The notes beneath the pieces were generated by a model, which had not been told where the DNA came from, did not search any database, and saw nothing but the letters and a program-made list of their open reading frames with translations. The position numbers and the translations under genes are program-made. DNA of 5,044 bases from Leptolinea sp. UBA1437 (GTDB lineage Bacteria > Chloroflexota > Anaerolineae > Anaerolineales > Anaerolineaceae), in NCBI GenBank assembly GCA_002329625.1, contig DCTP01000031.1:1-5044 (forward strand). The letters run 5' to 3'. Below, one piece after another: positions 1 to 5,044 of the stretch (the stretch's first letter is position 1; each line of letters begins with the position of its first letter).

Positions 1-1
1 C

Positions 2-799
2 TTGGATCAACCGATGCATATACAGTACATCCGATGGCTTGGAAAACTTCTTCACGGAGATATGGGATTGTCATTATTATATATGCTTCCCAATAAGCAA
101 TTAATTGGTGAAAGATTAGGACCGACTATCCTTTTAGCGCTGTTTTCATTCATTCTTTCCTGGCTGATAGCGATTCCGTCCGGAATTTATTCCGCGACAC
201 ATAAGAATTCGTTTGGCGATTATTTCTTTATGGTAATCAACTATATTGGAGTCGCCATTCCCAACTTCTTTCTGGCACTTTTATTAATGTGGTTTTTCTA
301 TTCTCATTACGGTTTAAATCTAGTCGGCTTGTTTTCTCCGGAGTTTGAAATGGCGCCGTGGAGTTTTGCGAAGTTTCTGGATATGTTGCAACATATCTGG
401 TTGCCCGCTATTATCTTGGCATTGGGAGGCTCAGCCAGATTAACTCGGGTAATGCGTGCGAATCTGTTGGATGAATTAGGGAAACCTTATATGATTACGG
501 GTCGCGCCAAAGGAATGTCAGAATGGGCATTAATTATGAAGTATCCGGTTCGCTTGGCAATTAATCCGTTAGTCAGTACAATCGGGAACTATATTCCCCA
601 GTTGTTTTCCGGTTCTCTGATTGTGGCAACAGTAATGAATCTTCAGAATATCGGGCCGCTCCTTTTGCAGGCGCTATCGATGCAAGATATGTATTTATCG
701 GGGTCAATTCTGATTATCTATTGTCTGCTCGGAATTTTAGGAACAATTCTGTCCGATTTGTTGTTAGCTTGGGTTGATCCTCGGATCAGATTGGAATAG
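2..799 (+). CDS. oppB: Opp/Dpp-family ABC transporter permease, OppB/DppB type (5' partial)
   Basis: This is one of the two channel-forming inner-membrane subunits of an Opp/Dpp-class importer. The reading frame is open to the window edge. The visible first codon (TTG, position 2) is almost certainly internal, because the family motif 'LDQP...QY.RWL...L.GD.G.S' normally sits about 50-70 residues after the true start, so the N-terminus with the first helix is missing. Of the 265 visible residues, hydrophobic segments lie near 41-62, 74-100, 130-142, 186-212 and 232-258. The cytoplasmic EAA-type coupling loop is around 150-185 (RANLLDELGKPYMITGRAKG), where GRAKG replaces the usual ARAKG. The tail (GPLLLQALSMQDMY, then SDLLLAWVDPRIR) fits a subfamily that pairs with long OppC-type partners. 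The stop codon TAG at 797-799 touches the next gene. The family assignment is sure; the substrate (peptide, sugar or metal complex) cannot be read from this subunit. Confidence 0.95.
   Translation: MDQPMHIQYIRWLGKLLHGDMGLSLLYMLPNKQLIGERLGPTILLALFSFILSWLIAIPSGIYSATHKNSFGDYFFMVINYIGVAIPNFFLALLLMWFFYSHYGLNLVGLFSPEFEMAPWSFAKFLDMLQHIWLPAIILALGGSARLTRVMRANLLDELGKPYMITGRAKGMSEWALIMKYPVRLAINPLVSTIGNYIPQLFSGSLIVATVMNLQNIGPLLLQALSMQDMYLSGSILIIYCLLGILGTILSDLLLAWVDPRIRLE
793..796 (+). promoter_or_regulatory. Weak ribosome binding site for the second permease
   Basis: GGAA lies inside the last codons of the upstream permease. It is 8 nt before ATG 805 but only 2 nt before GTG 799. Normal Shine-Dalgarno spacing therefore favours ATG 805 as the start of the second permease. 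The site is weak and only a short match, so re-initiation by ribosomes finishing the upstream gene probably contributes. Confidence 0.45.
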
Positions 800-804
800 T
801 GAAA

Positions 805-2001
805 ATGACAGAAAATTACTCTCCCAAAAATAATTCAAATCCCACAGAAAACAATCTGTCTGAATCCGTTATCGAGAACCAAGCGAATATTGATTTGGAT
901 GCTTTGGTCAGCACAAAAAGTGAAGAAAAAGTATCCATCGCTTCGAACGGTCAACTGATTTGGTGGCGTTTTCGAAAAAATAAAATGGCGGTCATTAGCC
1001 TTTTTATATTAGTAATCGTTTTTGCTATCATTTTATTCCCTGATTTTTTCGCAAATCAAAATTCTGAAAAGACCAATGCGCGTGAGGCTTACATTCCCGT
1101 CCAAAATTTACACTTTTTCAAAGATGGGAAACCTGATCTTTGGGTCGATAAAGTTGAAGGACAAAGAAACCCGAAAACATTGGGAATGGAATGGGTTGTC
1201 AAGGAAGGTGAATCGGTCGACGTCAAGTTTTTTGGAAAAGGATTGAAATGGAAATTCCTTTTTTGGGAAACCGAACGTCATTTAATTACACCGTCGGATC
1301 CGAATACTCGCGTATTTCTTTTAGGATCGGACCGTATGGGGCGGGATCAGTTTTCGAGATTGATGTATGCGACCCAAACATCTCTTACAGTCGGGCTTGT
1401 ATCCGTTCTTCTCAGTGTATTTCTGGGTGTCCTGTTGGGTGGAATCAGCGGATACTTCGGTGGAATGACCGATATGGTCATTCAAAGATTGATCGAAATA
1501 TTAAACTCTATTCCATATGTACCCATTTGGATGGCAATGACTGCGGCGTTGCCTCGTCAATGGTCCGCCGAACAGCGTTTCTTTGCTATTACCGTAATTC
1601 TTTCTCTGTTGGGTTGGACAACGCTCGGAAGAGAAGTTCGGGGAAAATTTATGTCTATTCGTGAGGAAGATTTTATCCTTTCTGCCGAGTTGATCGGATG
1701 CAGTAAATGGCGAATCATTATGAAACATATGGTTCCCACTTTTCTCAGTCATATTATTGCAACCGGAACCTTATCGATTCCGGCTATGATCGTAAATGAA
1801 ACCTCATTGAGCTTTTTAGGATTAGGCCTTCGTCCGCCGGCGATCAGTTATGGTGTCATGTTACAGGAAGCGCAAAATGTCCAGACGATGGCTAAAGCTC
1901 CATGGCTGATGCTCCCCGGCTTGGTACTGGTAATTAATGTTTTAATGTTCAATTTGATTGGCGACGGACTACGTGATGCTGCCGATCCGTACAGTAAATA
2001 G
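805..2001 (+). CDS. oppC: Opp/Dpp-family ABC transporter permease, OppC/DppC type, long form
   Basis: This is the second channel-forming membrane subunit. I chose ATG 805 (398 aa) over GTG 799 (400 aa) because of Shine-Dalgarno spacing; numbering here is from the GTG. In order: a polar, Asn/Ser/Glu-rich cytoplasmic tail (1-52), the OppC_N-type 'WWRFRKNKMAVIS' entry, TM1 (64-81), and a long extracytoplasmic stretch (about 85-174). Next comes the family hallmark LLGSDRMGRDQFSRLMY (174-190), then further helices (about 194-216, 262-276, 315-333, 367-387). The EAA coupling loop is near 277-312 (REVRGKFMSIREEDF, then ELIGCSKW). The C-terminus GDGLRDAADPY is typical. At about 400 aa it is well above the roughly 300 aa of E. 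coli DppC; the excess is the N-terminal tail plus the insertion after TM1. Known long-form homologues share this plan. It starts within a few bases of the upstream stop and shares its operon. Confidence 0.95.
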   Translation: MTENYSPKNNSNPTENNLSESVIENQANIDLDALVSTKSEEKVSIASNGQLIWWRFRKNKMAVISLFILVIVFAIILFPDFFANQNSEKTNAREAYIPVQNLHFFKDGKPDLWVDKVEGQRNPKTLGMEWVVKEGESVDVKFFGKGLKWKFLFWETERHLITPSDPNTRVFLLGSDRMGRDQFSRLMYATQTSLTVGLVSVLLSVFLGVLLGGISGYFGGMTDMVIQRLIEILNSIPYVPIWMAMTAALPRQWSAEQRFFAITVILSLLGWTTLGREVRGKFMSIREEDFILSAELIGCSKWRIIMKHMVPTFLSHIIATGTLSIPAMIVNETSLSFLGLGLRPPAISYGVMLQEAQNVQTMAKAPWLMLPGLVLVINVLMFNLIGDGLRDAADPYSK

Positions 2002-2004
2002 GAG
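2000..2004 (+). promoter_or_regulatory. Ribosome binding site for the OppD-type ATPase
   Basis: AGGAG overlaps the TAG stop of the upstream permease and is 5 nt before ATG 2010. This good match and spacing fix the start of the first ATPase. It also leaves no room for a separate promoter or terminator between the two genes. Confidence 0.85.
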
Positions 2005-2009
2005 AAAAA

Positions 2010-3038
2010 ATGGAAAATACAAAACCATTATTATCTGTACGAGATTTGAAAGTTTATTTTGATTTGGACGAAGGGACAGTCAAATCCGTGGATGGCATCT
2101 CATTTGATGCTTACGAAGGGAAAGTGGTAGGTATTGTCGGAGAATCCGGGTGCGGAAAATCCGTTACCATGAAATCGATCCTGCGAATTGTCGAAAAACC
2201 CGGAAGAATCGTTGAAGGCGACATTTTGCTCCAAAAAAGAGATAATCCGAATGAATACCTTAACTTGGTCAAAATGAAAGAAAACGGCAAAGAGATTCGT
2301 GCAGTCCGCGGGGGAGAAATTGCTTTGATTCCTCAGGAACCAATGTCGGCATTCAGCCCGATTCATACCATCGGCGATCAAATTACCGAAGCGATCTTGC
2401 TGCATAATCCGGTTGATAAAGAGGAAGCGCGGAGAATATGTATCGAATCCTTGAAATCCGTCGGTATGTCTATGCCGGAAAAACGGCTTGATTCTTATTC
2501 TTGGCAACTTTCGGGCGGTCTTAGACAAAGAGCGATTATAGCCATGGCTATCGTGTGTAAGCCGCGATTGTTAATTGCTGATGAGCCGACTACGGCTATT
2601 GATGTAACCACACAAGCTCAAGTTTTGAAGTTATTAAAAAAACTCCAGATGGAAAGAAATATGGGAATTCTTTTCATTACACATGATCTGGGGGTAATTG
2701 CTCAAATGGCACAATATGTTGTCGTGATGTATTTGGGTAGGATCATGGAAAAAGGACCGGTTGATTCGATATTCCATAATCCCAAACATCCTTATACACA
2801 GGCATTACTCCGTTCGATCCCTTCGATTCAAAAGACAACGAAAGTTAAATTGCCGACAATCAGCGGTTCAATTCCTCATCCGTTCAATAAACCTTCCGGT
2901 TGCCCGTTTCACCCTCGTTGCAATAACTGGATTCGTGGAAAATGTGAAAAATCACTCCCTCCGGAGTACATGGTAGGAGAAGGTCAAAGCGCCAGTTGTT
3001 TCTTATATGAAGGATCGGAGGAGGTGATACATGAGTGA
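2010..3038 (+). CDS. oppD: Opp/Dpp-family ABC transporter ATP-binding protein, OppD/DppD type
   Basis: This cytoplasmic ATPase is one of two that drive import through the permease pair. It is 342 aa, the usual length for the family. The motif set is complete: Walker A GESGCGKS (44-51), Q-loop Gln109 in IPQEP, signature LSGGLRQR (167-174), Walker B LLIADEP (187-193) with catalytic Glu192, D-loop TAID where TALD is usual (195-198), and switch His225 (THD). The oligopeptide-transporter C-terminal domain follows, with HPYTQALL (260-267) and cysteines 298, 304, 312 and 330 (spacing C-X5-C-X7-C-X17-C). In OppD/DppD homologues these cysteines are reported to bind an iron-sulfur cluster. The LSGGxRQR signature and its position before the partner ATPase identify the D subunit. 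Its last 8 nt overlap the next gene, and its final codons double as that gene's ribosome binding site. Confidence 0.96.
   Translation: MENTKPLLSVRDLKVYFDLDEGTVKSVDGISFDAYEGKVVGIVGESGCGKSVTMKSILRIVEKPGRIVEGDILLQKRDNPNEYLNLVKMKENGKEIRAVRGGEIALIPQEPMSAFSPIHTIGDQITEAILLHNPVDKEEARRICIESLKSVGMSMPEKRLDSYSWQLSGGLRQRAIIAMAIVCKPRLLIADEPTTAIDVTTQAQVLKLLKKLQMERNMGILFITHDLGVIAQMAQYVVVMYLGRIMEKGPVDSIFHNPKHPYTQALLRSIPSIQKTTKVKLPTISGSIPHPFNKPSGCPFHPRCNNWIRGKCEKSLPPEYMVGEGQSASCFLYEGSEEVIHE
3019..3028 (+). promoter_or_regulatory. Extended Shine-Dalgarno site for the OppF-type ATPase
   Basis: AGGAGGTGAT matches about ten consecutive bases of the usual complement of the bacterial 16S rRNA 3' end. Its GGAGG core is 6 nt before ATG 3031. 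It lies wholly inside the first ATPase gene, where it encodes part of the C-terminal Glu-Glu-Val-Ile. This is the strongest ribosome binding site in the window and settles the start of the second ATPase. Confidence 0.9.
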
Positions 3039-4083
3039 AAATAATAATCCGTCGATTCAAATGACGAATACAGAGCGAATTCTTGAAGTGAAACATTTAA
3101 AAAAATTTTTCCCGATTACGAAGGGTTTCAGGAAGAAACATGTCGGAGATGTTCGGGCAGTTGATGATCTCAATTTATATATTAATAAAGGTGAAACTTT
3201 AGGATTGGTCGGTGAAAGCGGATGCGGAAAAACAACGGCTTCTCGCTGTATCCTTCGAGCTTATGAACCGACTGGGGGAGATATTCTTTATCGAACAAAA
3301 GCGGGTAAAGCTGTAAATTTGTCACAGATGTCAAACAAAGAGCTACGACCGCTTCGCGCTGAAATGCAGATGATTTTTCAAGATCCATATGGATCATTGA
3401 ATCCTCGAATGAATATTTTTGAAATTGTCAGCGAACCCATGCTGGTAAACGGCATAAAGAATCGACGTGAGAGGGAGGACCGCGTTGCAGAGTTGTTAAC
3501 GAAAGTCGGTTTACGTCCTGAATATATGGTCCGATATCCGCACTCATTTAGCGGCGGCCAACGGCAACGAATAGGGATTGCGCGTGCTTTGGCGTTGCAG
3601 CCGAATTTGGTTGTCGCAGACGAGCCAGTATCCGCCTTAGATGTTTCGGTTCAGGCACAAGTTTTAAATCTTCTGATGGAACTTCTGGAAGAAATGAATC
3701 TGACCTATCTGTTCGTTGCCCATGATCTATCCGTCGTACGGCATATTTGTGACCGGGTTACGGTAATGTATGTCGGAAAAGTGGTTGAGACCGCTTCCAC
3801 CGAAGCGTTGTACAATACGCCCCGCCATCCTTACACAGAAGCACTAATGGCATCCATTCCGATTCCAGATCCTCGCCTGCAACAAAACAGAGAAGGTCTT
3901 CCGGGGGAGGTTCCGAATCCTTCGAATCCACCGAGCGGTTGCTATTTTCATCCCCGCTGCAGTTATTGCATCGATAAATGTAAAACCGAAATGCCGGAGC
4001 TAAAAGAAATAGAACCGCAACATTGGACAGCATGCCACCGAGCGGAAGAACTAAAGTTGGAAGGATTTCATAAAAATGAATGA
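3031..4083 (+). CDS. oppF: Opp/Dpp-family ABC transporter ATP-binding protein, OppF/DppF type
   Basis: This is the second cytoplasmic ATPase, expected to form a heterodimer with the OppD-type protein under the permeases. It is 350 aa. Motifs: an N-terminal 'LEVKHLKKFFPI' entry typical of OppF, Walker A GESGCGKT (61-68), Q-loop Gln117 (FQDPYGSLNPR), signature FSGGQRQR (173-180), Walker B LVVADEP (193-199) with catalytic Glu198, D-loop SALD (201-204) and His231 (AHD). The C-terminal oligopeptide domain has HPYTEALM (266-273) and cysteines 304, 310, 317 and 335. These parallel the partner's four, and there is one extra Cys313. Both ATPases therefore look catalytically competent. ATG 3031 is set by a near-ideal Shine-Dalgarno site. 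The start overlaps the previous gene by 8 nt and the end overlaps the next gene by 8 nt, which suggests translational coupling on both sides. Confidence 0.96.
   Translation: MSENNNPSIQMTNTERILEVKHLKKFFPITKGFRKKHVGDVRAVDDLNLYINKGETLGLVGESGCGKTTASRCILRAYEPTGGDILYRTKAGKAVNLSQMSNKELRPLRAEMQMIFQDPYGSLNPRMNIFEIVSEPMLVNGIKNRREREDRVAELLTKVGLRPEYMVRYPHSFSGGQRQRIGIARALALQPNLVVADEPVSALDVSVQAQVLNLLMELLEEMNLTYLFVAHDLSVVRHICDRVTVMYVGKVVETASTEALYNTPRHPYTEALMASIPIPDPRLQQNREGLPGEVPNPSNPPSGCYFHPRCSYCIDKCKTEMPELKEIEPQHWTACHRAEELKLEGFHKNE
4061..4065 (+). promoter_or_regulatory. Ribosome binding site for the NagA-like gene
   Basis: AAGGA (within a GGAAGGA stretch, 4059-4065) lies inside the end of the OppF-type gene, 10 nt before ATG 4076. 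The spacing is slightly long but acceptable. It supports ATG 4076, which is the in-frame start. The nearby ATG at 4080 is in another frame. Confidence 0.6.
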
Positions 4084-5044
4084 TTTTCAAGCCGTTGCCA
4101 TACAAAACAGCAAGATTATTTTTCCGGAAAAAGTGGAAGAAGGAAAAGTTCTCTTATTACGGGATGGCAAAATTGCGGGGATTGTCGGTCGGTATGATTT
4201 TAATCCCAAAGATTATTTGACTATCGATGCCGCGGGAAAGTATACCGCTCCCGGGTTAATCGATTTGCATGTCCATGGGTGTTATAACCATACTTTCAAT
4301 GAATCTGAACCCGAAGCATTTAATACGATTCTTCGCAATACACTTCGATACGGTATAACGACGCTTGTACCGACACTTGTTGCCGCTCCGATTCCAAATT
4401 TGATTCAATCGCTTTGTTTTATCGACAAATGGAAATCAGAACAAAAACCCGGGATAACACAAATAACAGGCGCTTATCTGGAGAGTCCTTATATTGCCCC
4501 TCAGGCGGCAGGTGCAATTCCGGCATCTGCTTTACGGAAAATAACGGACGGGTCAATCGATCAAATCCTTGAATTAAGCTATGCCATTTCGATTTTTATG
4601 ATTGCTCCGGAGTTGGAAGGGGCAACGGATGCGATTCGCAAGATTAAGCAAAAAGGAATCATTGCCGCCATGGGGCACTCGATGGCGATGGAGTCGGAAA
4701 TAATTCCGGCGATTGAAGCCGGTGCATCCCATGTAACCCATCTATGGAGTGCCATGTCTTCGGTAATCAGGCAGGGGCCTTGGCGAAAACCGGGTTTATT
4801 GGAAGTTGCGTTGGTTTATCCTCAATTGACGACAGAAATTATTGCGGATAATCGGCATTTACCGCCGACATTGATGAAGCTAGCAGTCAAAGCAAAAGGT
4901 GATATGGTTTGTGCCGTATCGGATGCTTTAAATGGCGCCGGCCTGCCCGAAGGATCACATTTTTTCGTCGGTGAAAATGAATACGAAGTGGTTGACGGAG
5001 TAGGAATGGTAGCCGATCGAAGCTGTTTTGCGGGGAGTACGACA
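4076..5044 (+). CDS. nagA: NagA-like N-acetylglucosamine-6-phosphate deacetylase family protein (3' partial)
   Basis: This is a cytoplasmic amidohydrolase of the NagA family, which removes acetate from GlcNAc-6-phosphate to give glucosamine-6-phosphate. The frame is open for 323 codons to the window edge; the family is usually about 380-400 aa, so the C-terminus is missing. Visible: N-terminal beta-sandwich part (1-58); metal motif APGLIDLHVHG with His65/His67; LESPY with ligand Glu136; GHS His201; THLWSAM His222; DNRH His261; catalytic Asp283 in VSDALNGAG; and the near-terminal AGSTT. All metal and catalytic positions are kept. By ungapped alignment from memory to E. coli NagA, several sugar-pocket positions differ: the usual EGP is ESP, the His143 equivalent is Ile148, and THLxNAM is THLWSAM. 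About four residues are inserted before the phosphate-contacting Arg (here Arg237). The fold is clear but the exact substrate is less so; a divergent paralogue acting on a related N-acyl sugar is possible. Confidence 0.88.
   Translation, partial: MNDFQAVAIQNSKIIFPEKVEEGKVLLLRDGKIAGIVGRYDFNPKDYLTIDAAGKYTAPGLIDLHVHGCYNHTFNESEPEAFNTILRNTLRYGITTLVPTLVAAPIPNLIQSLCFIDKWKSEQKPGITQITGAYLESPYIAPQAAGAIPASALRKITDGSIDQILELSYAISIFMIAPELEGATDAIRKIKQKGIIAAMGHSMAMESEIIPAIEAGASHVTHLWSAMSSVIRQGPWRKPGLLEVALVYPQLTTEIIADNRHLPPTLMKLAVKAKGDMVCAVSDALNGAGLPEGSHFFVGENEYEVVDGVGMVADRSCFAGSTT

Noticed and set aside
2..4. TTG at the window edge as a true start of the first permease
   Set aside because: The residues that follow (LDQP...QY.RWL) align to the interior of OppB-family proteins, and the first transmembrane segment is missing, so the gene continues upstream of the window.
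1248..1664. 138-codon plus-strand open frame overlapping the OppC-type gene
   Set aside because: It lies wholly inside a clearly coding gene in another frame. Its translation has no recognisable motif and it has no separate ribosome binding site.
2001..2009. Possible terminator or promoter between the second permease and the first ATPase
   Set aside because: The gap is only 8 nt and is filled by a Shine-Dalgarno site; there is no room for either element.
2100..2528. 142-codon minus-strand open frame opposite the OppD-type gene
   Set aside because: It is antisense to Walker A, Q-loop and signature codons of a strongly conserved ATPase. The translation resembles no family I know and is explained as a coding shadow.
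3382..3395. 14-bp perfect palindrome GATCCATATGGATC as a possible operator
   Set aside because: It encodes the highly conserved Asp-Pro-Tyr-Gly-Ser of the Q-loop region, lies mid-gene, and is readily explained by codon choice. No second copy of the palindrome was noticed elsewhere in the window.
3758..4105. 115-codon minus-strand open frame across the OppF/NagA junction
   Set aside because: It is antisense to two overlapping real genes, and no promoter or ribosome site points to it. Its sequence looks like the reverse of the cysteine-rich C-terminal domain.
1..5044. A wholly undescribed system (defence island, retron, mobile element or CRISPR)
   Set aside because: All of the sequence is accounted for by five ordinary transport and sugar-metabolism genes on one strand. 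No reverse transcriptase, nuclease, transposase, direct-repeat array or long non-coding segment is present.

Overview
This window is one tightly packed, all-plus-strand gene cluster. It holds the membrane and ATPase parts of an Opp/Dpp-family (peptide/nickel/oligosaccharide type) ABC importer, followed by a NagA-like N-acetylglucosamine-6-phosphate deacetylase. Both ends are cut inside genes: the first permease lacks its N-terminus and the deacetylase lacks its C-terminus. There is no tRNA, rRNA, CRISPR array, mobile element, promoter or terminator that I can support, and essentially no intergenic DNA.

Layout: permease 1 (OppB/DppB type, 2-799, 5' partial); permease 2 (OppC/DppC type, 805-2001, possible GTG start at 799); ATPase 1 (OppD/DppD type, 2010-3038); ATPase 2 (OppF/DppF type, 3031-4083); NagA-like amidohydrolase (4076-5044, 3' partial). 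The permease 1/permease 2 junction is nearly end to end, the next gap is 8 nt, and the last two junctions both overlap by exactly 8 nt. This is what a single transcript with translational coupling looks like. The substrate-binding lipoprotein that such an importer needs is not in the window and probably lies upstream of permease 1 or elsewhere.

How the genes could work together: the two permeases form the membrane channel and the two ATPases power it. Both ATPases have complete nucleotide-binding motifs and a C-terminal oligopeptide (HPY) domain with four conserved cysteines. Both permeases look like the 'long' Opp/Dpp subfamily, because permease 2 has an unusually long extracytoplasmic insertion after its first helix. 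The last gene suggests, but does not prove, that the imported solute carries an N-acetylated amino sugar, such as a chitin fragment, glycan or muropeptide. The deacetylase keeps its metal and catalytic residues but differs from textbook NagA at several sugar-contacting positions, so its exact substrate is open.

Organism: a bacterium of moderate, slightly AT-leaning base composition. It uses strong Shine-Dalgarno sites; one matches the 16S rRNA 3' end over about ten bases. Nothing in the window fixes the phylum. I see no sign of horizontal transfer inside it and no clearly undescribed system. The most interesting points are the divergent NagA and its operonic link to an Opp-type importer.
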